Shown one piece after another: positions 51,424 to 60,000 of a stretch of 64,000 nucleotides of DNA. The stretch is taken from assembly GCF_001423125.1 (NCBI RefSeq), contig NZ_LMNW01000034.1, positions 198,936-262,935 of the forward strand, read 5' to 3'. Positions within the stretch are counted from its first letter, which is position 1, and each line of letters begins with the position of its first letter. Below the pieces are notes generated by a model. It had not been told where the DNA came from and searched no databases. It saw only the letters and a program-made list of their open reading frames with translations. This DNA is from Duganella sp. Leaf126 (lineage in GTDB: Bacteria; Pseudomonadota; Gammaproteobacteria; Burkholderiales; Burkholderiaceae_D). The translations under genes were made by a program, and so were the position numbers.

Positions 51424-52236
51424 TCAAACGCCGGCTTCTCCTTTCCACTGCGCGCGCAGCAGTTGCCGGACGCGCCGCGATGCGGCCCGGTGTTCGCCAG
51501 CGAAGCGCGTGGCGAGGTTGCGTTCGGGATCGGCCTCGATATCGGCCAGCGCCGCTTCCAGCGTACTGCGTACCAGGGCCACATCGTCGGCGGAGGGCGC
51601 GGCAGCGCTACCCGGCCGCAATACCTTCCACAGCAGCCCGAGCGACGCGTAGCTGTGGATGTCGTACGCCATCGGCGGCACGCGCTGCGCCAGCGCTTCC
51701 AGCGCCTCGACGGACCGCAGCGTGATGCGCGCGGCGGACGCCTTGCCCATCGCATGCACCATCACGCCCGGATCGTCGAGCGCGATCAGGCGGTTGGCCT
51801 GGTAACCGTGCGCCAGAAATGCGCCCGACATCGCCAGCCCGACGATCAGGCCGATCACCGGGTGGCCGGCCAGCCGCGCCTGGGCATAGGCGCCGGCCGC
51901 ACCGGCGAGGGCCTGGTGGATGCCGAATGCTTCCTCGCGCCGGCCATAGGCCTGGCTGCTGACGTCGATCACGGCGACGATGGCGCGTTTGCGGTCGGCC
52001 GTGCGGTCGGCGGCAATCGCTTCGTGCACGGCTTGCGCCAGCTGCCAGCCTTCGACCAGGCCCACCTCGCCGGTGCGCGCGCGCGGGTAGCGGTTGTCGG
52101 CATCGGGCACCACGGCGATGTAGCGCGCCGGCGCACCGGCCAGGCTGGCGTCGCGCACGCGCACCGCCGGCCAGTCATGGACATCTTCGCCGCCGGCCAG
52201 CAGCGCGAACCAGGTGTTGCCGTTGGACTTGTTCAT
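51424..52236 (-). CDS. mdcE: Malonate decarboxylase gamma subunit
   Basis: MdcE with MdcD forms the carboxyltransferase-like pair that decarboxylates malonyl-S-ACP without biotin. The 270-residue protein starts MNKSNGNTWFALLAGGEDVH and shows the crotonase-like AIVAVIDVSSQAYGRREEAF, HPVIGLIVGLAMSGAFLAHG and VMVHAMGKASAARITLRSVE. It shares one base with the mdcD stop (TGATG) and has a strong GGAG ribosome site inside the end of mdcD. Confidence 0.93.
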   Translation of the reverse strand: MNKSNGNTWFALLAGGEDVHDWPAVRVRDASLAGAPARYIAVVPDADNRYPRARTGEVGLVEGWQLAQAVHEAIAADRTADRKRAIVAVIDVSSQAYGRREEAFGIHQALAGAAGAYAQARLAGHPVIGLIVGLAMSGAFLAHGYQANRLIALDDPGVMVHAMGKASAARITLRSVEALEALAQRVPPMAYDIHSYASLGLLWKVLRPGSAAAPSADDVALVRSTLEAALADIEADPERNLATRFAGEHRAASRRVRQLLRAQWKGEAGV

Positions 52237-53081
52237 CAGAGCTCCTTTCCGTACAGGGTGCGCACATCGTCCGGCGCCGGCTGGCGGGCGGTGTCGAACT
52301 GCGCCAGCATGTCGAGGTACTCGGCATGGCGGTCGCTGCGGTGTTCGGCCGGCACACCGGCCTGGAACAGTTGCGCGACCGTGGCGCGCAGCTGCGCCGT
52401 GTCGTCGTCCACCAAGGCATCGGCCAGGCCGGTCGCTGCCCGTTGCTGACCGCCGGTCAGGCCCCAGATCAGGGCGCGGTTGCGCGAATCGAATTCAGCG
52501 ATGCCCGCCTCCTGCTCGATCACCTGCGGGCCGTTCAGGCCAAGACGCGCCTCGCGGGTGAGCACCAGGTACGAACACAGGCCAGCCGCAATCGACATGC
52601 CGCCATAGCAGCCGACCGTGCCGGCGCTGACGCCGATCACGGGCCGGTAGCGGCGCAGATCGACGATGGCGGACTGGATCTCGGCGATCGCCGCCAGTCC
52701 CAAATTGGCCTCCTGCAGCCGCACGCCGCCCGTTTCGAACACGATCACGGCCTGGGTTGGTGTGCCGGCGCGATTGTCGTCGGCCGCCAGTTCCAGCGCG
52801 CCGGCGATCTTGGCGCCGCCCACCTCGCCCATGCTGCCGCCCTGGAAAGCGCCTTCGATGGCGAGGACCACGGTGGCCACGCCATTGACCGTGCCCTTGG
52901 CCACGACCACGCCGTCATCGGACTGGGTGACCAGCTGCTGCTGCGCCAGCCACGGCGACGTCACGCGGTCGAAAGGGCCGATCAGTTCGCGCATCGAGCC
53001 GGCGTCGAGCAAGGCGCGCGCGCGGTCGCGGGCGCTACGCTCGATGAAGCTGTCGCGGTTCAGCAATCGTTCGATATTCAT
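52236..53081 (-). CDS. mdcD: Malonate decarboxylase beta subunit
   Basis: This 281-residue carboxyltransferase-type subunit has oxyanion-forming glycine loops in AIEGAFQGGSMGEVGGAKIA and RPVIGVSAGTVGCYGGMSIA, and the VVFETGGVRLQEANLGLAAI strand region (here VIVFETGG). With MdcE it catalyses release of CO2 and leaves acetyl-S-ACP. It overlaps mdcC by four bases and mdcE by one, consistent with coupled synthesis in equal amounts. Confidence 0.93.
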   Translation of the reverse strand: MNIERLLNRDSFIERSARDRARALLDAGSMRELIGPFDRVTSPWLAQQQLVTQSDDGVVVAKGTVNGVATVVLAIEGAFQGGSMGEVGGAKIAGALELAADDNRAGTPTQAVIVFETGGVRLQEANLGLAAIAEIQSAIVDLRRYRPVIGVSAGTVGCYGGMSIAAGLCSYLVLTREARLGLNGPQVIEQEAGIAEFDSRNRALIWGLTGGQQRAATGLADALVDDDTAQLRATVAQLFQAGVPAEHRSDRHAEYLDMLAQFDTARQPAPDDVRTLYGKEL

Positions 53082-53404
53082 GATCCGGTTCCTCCGGCCG
53101 ACTGCGCCTGCTGGTAGGCCTGCTCATAGGCCTGCTCGATGCGCATGCGCACCACGCCGGGGGTGGCGCCGTTGTCGTTGATCTCGATCCTGGCAGCCGG
53201 CAGCGCGGCATCGGCAAACACGCGGTCGAGCAGCGCCTGCCAGGTGGCGCCGTAGCCGTCCACCGAGGTTTGCACGGCAACCGTGGTGGTTGCGCGGGCG
53301 CCCGGCTCCAGCAGTACTTCCAGGTCGCCGGAGGCGACCACGCCGGTCACCGTCCTTAACAACGCCGGCTGGCCGGCGGGGAATTCAAAATGCAGGCGTT
53401 CCAT
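53078..53404 (-). CDS. mdcC: Malonate decarboxylase acyl carrier protein (delta subunit)
   Basis: This 108-residue carrier holds the phosphoribosyl-dephospho-CoA arm. The attachment serine lies in VTGVVASGDLEVLLEP near residue 26, matching the known Klebsiella site. The rest shows VQTSVDGYGATWQALLDRVF and a C-terminal helix. The tail (EQAYEQAYQQAQSAGGTGS) is low-complexity. Its start lies inside the end of mdcB (20-base overlap). Confidence 0.93.
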   Translation of the reverse strand: MERLHFEFPAGQPALLRTVTGVVASGDLEVLLEPGARATTTVAVQTSVDGYGATWQALLDRVFADAALPAARIEINDNGATPGVVRMRIEQAYEQAYQQAQSAGGTGS

Positions 53405-54362
53405 ATGTGGCCTCCGTGGCTGGTGGGGTTGTGGTGCCGCGATGCGGGCAGTCGAGCCGGTCCAGCAGCAGCGTGGCTGCCAGCAGGTCGGCCGCGCCGC
53501 CGGGCGATACGCGGCGCGCCAGCAGTTCGGCGTCGAGCGCGCGCAGCGCCAAGCGGCCGGCGCCGGCGCCCGCGCCGCCGGCTGCGAGCACGGCGCGGGC
53601 GCCGGCCTGCGCTGCTGCCAGTGCCGGCCGGCCGCCGCGCGCCAGCAGGCAGGTGTCGTCCAGATCGGCCATCACCGCCAGCAAGGCGTTGATCCGGGCC
53701 GCAGGTTCGGTGTCGCCGCGGTCGCGCGCGGCGCGCAGCACCGGCAGCGCGACGCCGGTCACGTGCGGAAATGCCGCTTCGGCCTGGCCGCGCGCGCCGC
53801 CGACGCCATAGGTGCGGCGCGCCGCCTCGCCCTTGTTGCCGGTCGTGGCTGGCGCGCCGGGGTCGTCGAGCCGCGCCAGTGCGCCGGCCCGCGCAGCGAT
53901 GCTGCCGGCTTCGATGCTGCAGACGGCGACGCTGCCGTCCCCGTTGGCAAGCGTAGCGTCATGGGCGCGGCCGCCGGCATCGGGCCATGCCGCACGGTGC
54001 GCTGCCGCTGTCACCAGCAGGCCCAGCGCCCAGATTGCGCCGCGGTGCGTGTTGACGCCGCTGGTGGCGGTCATCATCAGCGCCTCACCGGCGCGGCCGA
54101 TGGCGCCGATGCGCCGGCGCAGCGCCGGCAGGTCGGCAATGGTGGCGCCGGCATGGGCCATGGCCTGAAACGCCGGCTGCAGCGCCTGGGCCGAGTCGCA
54201 CATCAGCAGCCAGCTCAAATCGCTGTGGGCGCCGCTGCCGCGCAGGTCCACCAGGCCCGGTTTCGGCGTCAGCATCGCTTCATCGACCAGCGCGGCCACG
54301 GCCAGTGCCGCCAGCGCGTCCGCGGAGCGATGAGAAAGAATCGTTGTAGAGACACCAGTCAT
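53385..54362 (-). CDS. mdcB: Triphosphoribosyl-dephospho-CoA synthase
   Basis: MdcB makes the prosthetic-group precursor from ATP and dephospho-CoA. The 325-residue CitG/MdcB-family protein shows LVDEAMLTPKPGLVDLRGSG, the HSDLSWLLMCDSAQAL region, GVNTHRGAIWALGLLVTAAA, KGEAARRTYGVGGARGQAEA and the late DLDDTCLLARGGRPAL. The ATG shares a base with the mdcA stop (TAATG). The Ala/Gly-rich segment near residue 265 is locally extended. Confidence 0.92.
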   Translation of the reverse strand: MTGVSTTILSHRSADALAALAVAALVDEAMLTPKPGLVDLRGSGAHSDLSWLLMCDSAQALQPAFQAMAHAGATIADLPALRRRIGAIGRAGEALMMTATSGVNTHRGAIWALGLLVTAAAHRAAWPDAGGRAHDATLANGDGSVAVCSIEAGSIAARAGALARLDDPGAPATTGNKGEAARRTYGVGGARGQAEAAFPHVTGVALPVLRAARDRGDTEPAARINALLAVMADLDDTCLLARGGRPALAAAQAGARAVLAAGGAGAGAGRLALRALDAELLARRVSPGGAADLLAATLLLDRLDCPHRGTTTPPATEATYGTPAF

Positions 54363-56017
54363 TACCAACTCCTGAATTTGGCGGGTGGATCGTACAGGCC
54401 GTCGGACCAGTCGACCAGGTCGGCGATGCTCTTGGCGGCCAGCAGCGAGCGCGTGGCCTCGGTGCGCTGCACGCCCAAGTCTTCCGGCAGGGCGATCAGC
54501 CCCTGCGCGCGCATCCGCGCGGTCTGCTTGGGGTCGTGGCGCAGGCCGACCGGCGTGACGCCGGCCACCGCTGCCAGCATGGCCTTGCGCTCGTCCAGGT
54601 TGCGCGCCTTGTACAGGTAGGCGATGCCTTCCTCGGTCAGCACGTGGCTGACATCGTCGCCGTAGATCATCACCGGCGCCAGCGGCATGCCGGACGCCTG
54701 GCCGACGGCCACCGCGTCCAGCGATTCGACGATGGTGGGCTGGCTGCCGTCCTGGAACGTCTCGACCATCTGCACCACCAGCTTGCGTCCGCGCGAGAGC
54801 GGATCGTCGCCTTCGATCAGGTCCAGCCAGGCCGGGGTGGCGTGGCGGCGGCCGTGCGGGTCGTGGCCCATGTTGGGCGCACCGCCGAAGCCTGTCAGGC
54901 GGCCATGGGTGACGGTCGAGGAATTGCCCTCGCCATCCATCTGCAGCGTGGCGCCGATGAACAGGTCCACCGCGTACTGGCCGGCCATCTGGCACAGCAG
55001 CCGGTTCGAGCGCATCGAGCCGTCGCGGCCCGTGAAGAAAATGTCGGGGCGGGCGGCGGTGTACGCTTCCATGCCCAGCTCGGCGCCGAAGCAGTGCACG
55101 CTGTCCACCCAGCCGCTCTCGATGGCGGGGATCAGCGTCGGATGGGGGTTGAGGGTCCAGTGGCGGCAGATCTTGCCTTTCAGGCCCAGTTGCTCGCCGT
55201 ACGTGGGCAGCAGCAGTTCGATCGCGGCGGTGTTGAAGCCGATGCCATGGTTGAGCGACTGGACGTTGTGCCGCTCGTACACGCCGCGAATCGCCATCAT
55301 CCCCATCAGCACATGCACGGGATTGATCAGGCGCGGATCACGGGTAAACAGCGGCTCGATATAAAACGGCTTGTCGGCCTGCACCACGAAGTCGATCCAG
55401 GAACCGGGAATATCCACGCGCGGCAGGTCGCCCGGGTCGTCGACGATCTGGTTGACCTGGGCGATCACGATGCCGTCGTGGAAGGCGGCTGCCTCCACCA
55501 GCGCCGGCGTGTCCTCGGTACTCGGTCCCGTGTACAGGTTGCCCTGGCGGTCGGCCATGTAGCCGGCCACCAGCACCACGTTCGGCGCCAGGTCCACGTA
55601 CAGCCGCGCATACAGTTCCACGTAGGTATGCAGCGCGCCCACCTGGAGCACGCCGTCCTGCAGCAGCTGCGAGATGCGCAGGCTCTGGGTGCCGGCAAAC
55701 GCAAAATCGAGCTGGTTGGCGATGCCCCGTTCGAACAGGTCCAGGTGCTGCGGCAGGCTCACGCTGGGCATGATCATGTGCAGCCTGCTGACGCGATCGG
55801 GGTTGAGCTGCACCATGGCGCGGGCCAGGAAGTCGGCCTGCTTCTGGTTGTTGCCTTCCAAAACCACGCGGTCGCCGCTGGCAATCAGCAGCGCCAGCGC
55901 ATCGACGATGGCGTCGGTGCCGATGATGGGGCCGTCGCTGAGGTGGCGCACGGCGTCGAGGCGCCGCCGCTTTTCCTGGCGCCGGGTATCCCACTGACGC
56001 GGGGGTCTGTCGTTCAT
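54362..56017 (-). CDS. mdcA: Malonate decarboxylase alpha subunit (acetyl-S-ACP:malonate ACP transferase)
   Basis: MdcA exchanges acetyl for malonyl on the carrier protein and so lets each cycle start with free malonate. The 551-residue protein begins MNDRPPRQWDTRRQEKRRRL. It includes VVLEGNNQKQADFLARAMVQ, the DFVVQADKPFYIEPLFTRDP region, NHGIGFNTAAIELLLPTYGE and STVTHGRLTGFGGAPNMGHD. It is the first gene of the operon, with GGAG ahead of ATG 56017. The 132-base gap to the divergent regulator gene holds the control region. Confidence 0.94.
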   Translation of the reverse strand: MNDRPPRQWDTRRQEKRRRLDAVRHLSDGPIIGTDAIVDALALLIASGDRVVLEGNNQKQADFLARAMVQLNPDRVSRLHMIMPSVSLPQHLDLFERGIANQLDFAFAGTQSLRISQLLQDGVLQVGALHTYVELYARLYVDLAPNVVLVAGYMADRQGNLYTGPSTEDTPALVEAAAFHDGIVIAQVNQIVDDPGDLPRVDIPGSWIDFVVQADKPFYIEPLFTRDPRLINPVHVLMGMMAIRGVYERHNVQSLNHGIGFNTAAIELLLPTYGEQLGLKGKICRHWTLNPHPTLIPAIESGWVDSVHCFGAELGMEAYTAARPDIFFTGRDGSMRSNRLLCQMAGQYAVDLFIGATLQMDGEGNSSTVTHGRLTGFGGAPNMGHDPHGRRHATPAWLDLIEGDDPLSRGRKLVVQMVETFQDGSQPTIVESLDAVAVGQASGMPLAPVMIYGDDVSHVLTEEGIAYLYKARNLDERKAMLAAVAGVTPVGLRHDPKQTARMRAQGLIALPEDLGVQRTEATRSLLAAKSIADLVDWSDGLYDPPAKFRSW

Positions 56018-56103
56018 AAGGTCTCCTGTCATGGCTGCTGATCTGGCCATGTCCAGCATAGGCGCAGCGGACGCCCGCTACAATCAACCGCAGCGCTGCG
56101 ATG

Positions 56104-56132
56104 TTTACCCGTAGGTTAAGTATTGCTATACT
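56104..56132 (+). promoter_or_regulatory. mdcA/mdcR divergent control region: palindrome over a putative promoter
   Basis: TTTACC-CGTA-GGTTAA (56104-56119) is an inverted repeat with one mismatch. TTTACC stands 17 bases before TATACT (56127-56132), so they could be the -35 and -10 of the regulator gene. A LysR protein binding the palindrome would then block its own promoter while acting on the divergent operon, the usual LysR design. Confidence 0.5.
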
Positions 56133-56149
56133 CGGCAGACGGAGAAACG

Positions 56150-57064
56150 ATGATCGACGAAGAAATTACGCTCAAGAAACTGGAAATTTTCCTCGCCTTC
56201 ATGCGCCTGGGCAGCCTGGCGCGGGTGTCGGAGGAAGCGGGGCAGAGCGTGGTCAGCGTGCACCGGGCGCTGCACTCGCTGGAGCAGGGGCTGCGCTGCC
56301 AGCTGTTCGCCCGCCAAGGGCGCAAGCTCAGTGCCACACCGGCTGCCTACGCGCTGGCCACCCATGCGCAGCGGGCAGTCAGCGAAGCCGAGGAGGGCAT
56401 CCGCAAGGTGCGCGAGATCGCCGGCTTTAACAGCAGCCGCCTGCGCATCGGATCGTTGTATTCGCTGACGCTGCGCTGCATTCCGCACTTGCTGATGGGG
56501 CTGAAATTGCGGCGTCCCGCGCTGCACGTGGACCTGACCCTGGGCTCGAACAAGGATTTGCTGCAGGGCCTGGCCGATGGCCGGCTCGACGCGGTCGTGA
56601 TCGGCCTGCAGGCGCCGGCCGACGATGCGCGCATGCTGGCCATTCCGATGTTCGAGGACGAGGTGCGACTGGCGGCACCGCTCGGTTCACCGTACGCAGG
56701 CGCCAGCCAGGTGGACCTGCGCCAGTTGCGCCACGAGCAGTGGATCACGCTGGGCGCCGGCTTTGTCACTGCCGACAGTTTCAATCACGCGTTCCGCCAG
56801 GCCGGTTTTGCCCCGGAGACGGCAATGCAGGTCAGTGACATTTTTTCGCTGATCAACCTGGTGGGCAGCGGCATGGGCTACAGCCTGCTGCCGGCGCGGG
56901 TGGCCGAGTACAGCGCCCGGATCGAGCTGATCGGCCTGGCCGCCCCATATGCCTCGCACCAGGTGATTTCGCTGCTAATGCTCAAGTCGCGCGAGCGCGA
57001 CCCGAACCTGCTGGCCCTGGCGGCGGAATCGCGCATGTTCGACCATAAGCAGGCTCGGCGCTAG
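56150..57064 (+). CDS. mdcR: LysR-family regulator of the malonate operon
   Basis: This 304-residue LysR regulator has its helix-turn-helix in residues 10-65 (FLAFMRLGSLARVSEEAGQS, VVSVHRALHSLEQGL) and an effector domain with SSRLRIGSLYSLTLRCIPHL and GSGMGYSLLPARVAEYSARI. Its divergent position beside mdcA and likeness to MdcR/MauR-type regulators of malonate genes support the name. Malonate is the likely inducer (family knowledge). GGAGAAACG marks ATG 56150; earlier in-frame codons overlap the putative -10. Confidence 0.85.
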   Translation: MIDEEITLKKLEIFLAFMRLGSLARVSEEAGQSVVSVHRALHSLEQGLRCQLFARQGRKLSATPAAYALATHAQRAVSEAEEGIRKVREIAGFNSSRLRIGSLYSLTLRCIPHLLMGLKLRRPALHVDLTLGSNKDLLQGLADGRLDAVVIGLQAPADDARMLAIPMFEDEVRLAAPLGSPYAGASQVDLRQLRHEQWITLGAGFVTADSFNHAFRQAGFAPETAMQVSDIFSLINLVGSGMGYSLLPARVAEYSARIELIGLAAPYASHQVISLLMLKSRERDPNLLALAAESRMFDHKQARR

Positions 57065-57221
57065 CCGCCCGTCACACGGGCAGAAGGACCGGACTGCCCC
57101 GGATTGCGCCAAAAAGCCACAGAATCCGGACGTCCAGGTCAACTAAACGGCGCTTGGATCGACTTTTGAAAGCGTGCTCGCTATCATGATATTTCCAAAA
57201 GGAAAATAATCTGGAGGCGGC

Positions 57222-58769
57222 ATGCAGTGGTTTTATGATTTGAAGATCGGCAAAAAGCTGATCATTTCGTTCGCTATCCTCACCATTTTCACCTGCGCGC
57301 TGGGCCTGTTCTCGATCGTGCAGCTCACCAAGGTCAGCAAGGCTTCCAGCGACATCGCCACCAACTGGCTGCCGGCCGTGCGCTACCTGGGGCAAATGCA
57401 GAATTCGCTGTCGCGCTACCGCATCTCGGAAGCCACGCACATCCTGGTCACGGCCGAAGACGACATGGTGGCCACCGACAAGTCGATGGCCACCCGCCTC
57501 GATACGCTGGCCAAGCAGCAGGCGTTGTACGCGGCCCTGGTGTCCGAAGCCGAGGAAAAGCGCATCTACACCGAATTGCAGAAATCGCTGGCCGACTACA
57601 TGGCGCAGAGCAAGAAGCTGACGGCGCTGTCGCACGCCGGCAGCAAGGAAGAAGCGCGCGTGCTGTTCCGCGGCGCGTCCAACAAGCTGTTTCGACAGGT
57701 CAACGAGCAGCTCGAAGCGCTGGTCAAGATCAACGACGACGGCAGCCTGGCCTCCGACGAGCAGGCCTCGGAGATTTTCAGCATGTCGCGCAAGCTGATC
57801 CTCGGCGTGCTGGCGGTCTTGATCGCGATCGGCATGGGCCTGGCCGTGCTGGTGGCGCGCATCGTCTCGCGGCCGTTGCAGGAAGCGGTGGGCGTGGCCC
57901 AGCGCGTGGCCAACGGCGACCTGACCGCCAGCATCGCGCGCGGCGGCCCGGACGAAACCGGCCAGCTGATGTCGGCGCTGGGCCTGATGAACGCCAGCCT
58001 GCTGCGCGTGGTGGGCGAGGTGCGCAGCGGTACCGACACCATCGCCACCGCCTCGACCGAGATCGCCAGCGGCAACCTCGACCTGTCCAGCCGCACCGAG
58101 GAACAGGCCAGTTCGCTCGAAGAAACGGCATCGGCCATGGAAGAGCTGACCTCGACCGTCAAGCAGAACGCCGACAACGCGCGCCACGCCAAGCAGCTGG
58201 CGCAGTCGGCATCGAACATCGCCGGCGACTGCGGCAAGGTGGTGGGCGAGGTGATCACCACCATGGAATCGATCAGCTCGTCGTCGCGCAAGATCGTGGA
58301 CATCATCAGCGTGATCGACGGCATCGCCTTCCAGACCAACATCCTGGCGCTGAACGCGGCGGTGGAAGCGGCACGGGCGGGCGAGCAGGGCCGCGGCTTT
58401 GCCGTGGTCGCGTCCGAGGTGCGCAACCTGGCCCAGCGCAGCGCTGCTGCGGCCAAGGAAATCAAGGTCCTGATCGACGACTCGGTGACGCAGGTGGGCT
58501 CCGGCACCGCCCAGGTGCAGCAGGCTGGCAGGTCGATGGACGACATGCTCGAAAGCGTGCGCCGCGTGAGCGCGGTGGTGAGCGAAATCACTGCCGCCAG
58601 CCAGGAGCAGAGCGTCGGCATCGAGGAAGTGAACCGCGCCGTGATCCAGATGGACCAGGTGACCCAGCAAAATGCCGCGCTGGTGGAGGAGGCCGCCGCA
58701 GCGGCTGCCGCGCTGCAGGAGCAGTCGGCCAATCTGGCCGCCGTGGTCAGCGTGTTCCGCCTGGCCTGA
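57222..58769 (+). CDS. Methyl-accepting chemotaxis protein with 4HB ligand domain
   Basis: This 515-residue chemoreceptor has a membrane helix in 10-30 (KLIISFAILTIFTCALGLFS) and a periplasmic four-helix-bundle domain (LPAVRYLGQMQNSLSRYRIS to about 185). A second helix (LILGVLAVLIAIGMGLAVLV) is followed by HAMP and the signalling domain with GIAFQTNILALNAAVEAARA. No CheR tether is seen at the end. It follows the malonate regulator and is separated from the porin downstream by only 36 bases, so the two are probably co-transcribed. The ligand is unknown; malonate or a related acid is a reasonable guess from context. Confidence 0.92.
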   Translation: MQWFYDLKIGKKLIISFAILTIFTCALGLFSIVQLTKVSKASSDIATNWLPAVRYLGQMQNSLSRYRISEATHILVTAEDDMVATDKSMATRLDTLAKQQALYAALVSEAEEKRIYTELQKSLADYMAQSKKLTALSHAGSKEEARVLFRGASNKLFRQVNEQLEALVKINDDGSLASDEQASEIFSMSRKLILGVLAVLIAIGMGLAVLVARIVSRPLQEAVGVAQRVANGDLTASIARGGPDETGQLMSALGLMNASLLRVVGEVRSGTDTIATASTEIASGNLDLSSRTEEQASSLEETASAMEELTSTVKQNADNARHAKQLAQSASNIAGDCGKVVGEVITTMESISSSSRKIVDIISVIDGIAFQTNILALNAAVEAARAGEQGRGFAVVASEVRNLAQRSAAAAKEIKVLIDDSVTQVGSGTAQVQQAGRSMDDMLESVRRVSAVVSEITAASQEQSVGIEEVNRAVIQMDQVTQQNAALVEEAAAAAAALQEQSANLAAVVSVFRLA

Positions 58770-58805
58770 CCGCAAAATAGTTTAACAACGACGAAGGAGA
58801 ACGCC

Positions 58806-59879
58806 ATGCAGAGAACCACCGTCATTGCCGGCGCCGTGCTGGCCGCGCTGTCCACGCTGGGCACCGCCACGCCAGCGCTGGCGCAATCGAATGTCACCAT
58901 CTACGGCATCATCGATACCGGCGTCGAATACCTGTCCAACGCCGGCCCGGGCGGCAGCGCGCTGCGCGTGAGCTCGGGCGGCATGAACAATTCGCGCCTG
59001 GGCTTTCGTGGCAGCGAAGATCTCGGTGGCGGCCTGAAGGCCGTGTTCAACCTCGAAAGCGGCCTGCTGACCGACGTCGGCGCCTACGACGGCGGCCTGT
59101 TCCGCCGCCAGGCCAATGTCGGCCTGGAGGGTGCGTTTGGCCGCGTCGTCATCGGCCGCTCGTTCACCACCGTTTACGACTTCATCGTCGGCTTCGACCC
59201 GATGGCCTATGCACCCTACTATTCGTGGGCCTCGAGCGGCTCGGCGTCGGGCGCCAGCACCTACAGCATGGCCACGTCGGCCGACAACATCGTCAAGTAT
59301 TCGCTCGACAGCGGCCCGCTGAAATTCGGCGCCACCTACGCGTTCGGCGAGCAGACCACCGGCATCGCCGACGGCGCCCGCATGCAGCTTGCCACGGCCT
59401 ACACGGCAGGCATGTTTTCGCTGGTGGCCACGGCCGAGCAAAGCAATGGCAACAACGTTGCCGCCACCGACCGCCACGACAAGACCAACGTGGTCCACCT
59501 GGGCGGCATGGTCAGCTCGGGCGACTTCAAGGTGCAGCTGGTGGGCCGTACCTACAAGACCGAATCGAACAACCGCGCCTTGCCCGACGTGCGCGCCAAC
59601 ACCTACTGGGCCGGCCTGACCTACAAGGCCACGCCGGCCATGACGCTGGTGGGCGCCGTGTACTACACCGACGTGCGCAACGTCGCCGCCGGCGCCGATG
59701 CCGATCCGAAGATGTACGTGGCGCGGGCCCGCTATGCACTGTCCAAGCGCACCGACGTTTACCTGACCGGCGCCTACACCAGGGCCAAAAACGGCAAGCT
59801 GATCAGCCTGTCGCGCAACGAAGCGGGGTTTGCCGATCACCAGCGCGCGCTGATGGCCGGGGTGCAGCACCGCTTCTGA
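58806..59879 (+). CDS. Gram-negative general porin
   Basis: This 357-residue outer-membrane trimeric porin is of the betaproteobacterial type. It has a signal peptide (VLAALSTLGTATPALAQ) and the first strand SNVTIYGIIDTGVEYLSN. The family stretch MNNSRLGFRGSEDLGGGLKA, then VFNLESGLLTD, is followed by the RQANVGLEGAFGRVVIGRSF eyelet-loop lead-in. The C-terminal strand ends AGVQHRF with the terminal Phe. GAAGGAGAA precedes the ATG. It probably shares its message with the chemoreceptor. Confidence 0.92.
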   Translation: MQRTTVIAGAVLAALSTLGTATPALAQSNVTIYGIIDTGVEYLSNAGPGGSALRVSSGGMNNSRLGFRGSEDLGGGLKAVFNLESGLLTDVGAYDGGLFRRQANVGLEGAFGRVVIGRSFTTVYDFIVGFDPMAYAPYYSWASSGSASGASTYSMATSADNIVKYSLDSGPLKFGATYAFGEQTTGIADGARMQLATAYTAGMFSLVATAEQSNGNNVAATDRHDKTNVVHLGGMVSSGDFKVQLVGRTYKTESNNRALPDVRANTYWAGLTYKATPAMTLVGAVYYTDVRNVAAGADADPKMYVARARYALSKRTDVYLTGAYTRAKNGKLISLSRNEAGFADHQRALMAGVQHRF

Positions 59880-60000
59880 TGTCCAGCTCGCACGTCAGGC
59901 TTGGCCGGGTGGGGCGCGGTGGTGCTGGGTAGCTGAGGCGCTGAGCGTGGCGATATAATGCGCGATCGTCACCAGCCTGCACGCCGCCGACCACCCATTC

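Noticed and set aside
51321..51755. A 144-codon minus-strand frame between mdcE and madL
   Set aside because: It overlaps mdcE in another frame, lacks a ribosome site and domain, and is an artefact of the mdcE coding sequence.
57192..57205. TTTCC-AAAA-GGAAA palindrome before the second chemoreceptor gene
   Set aside because: Five-base arms in an A+T-rich leader are expected by chance; there is no supporting promoter spacing.
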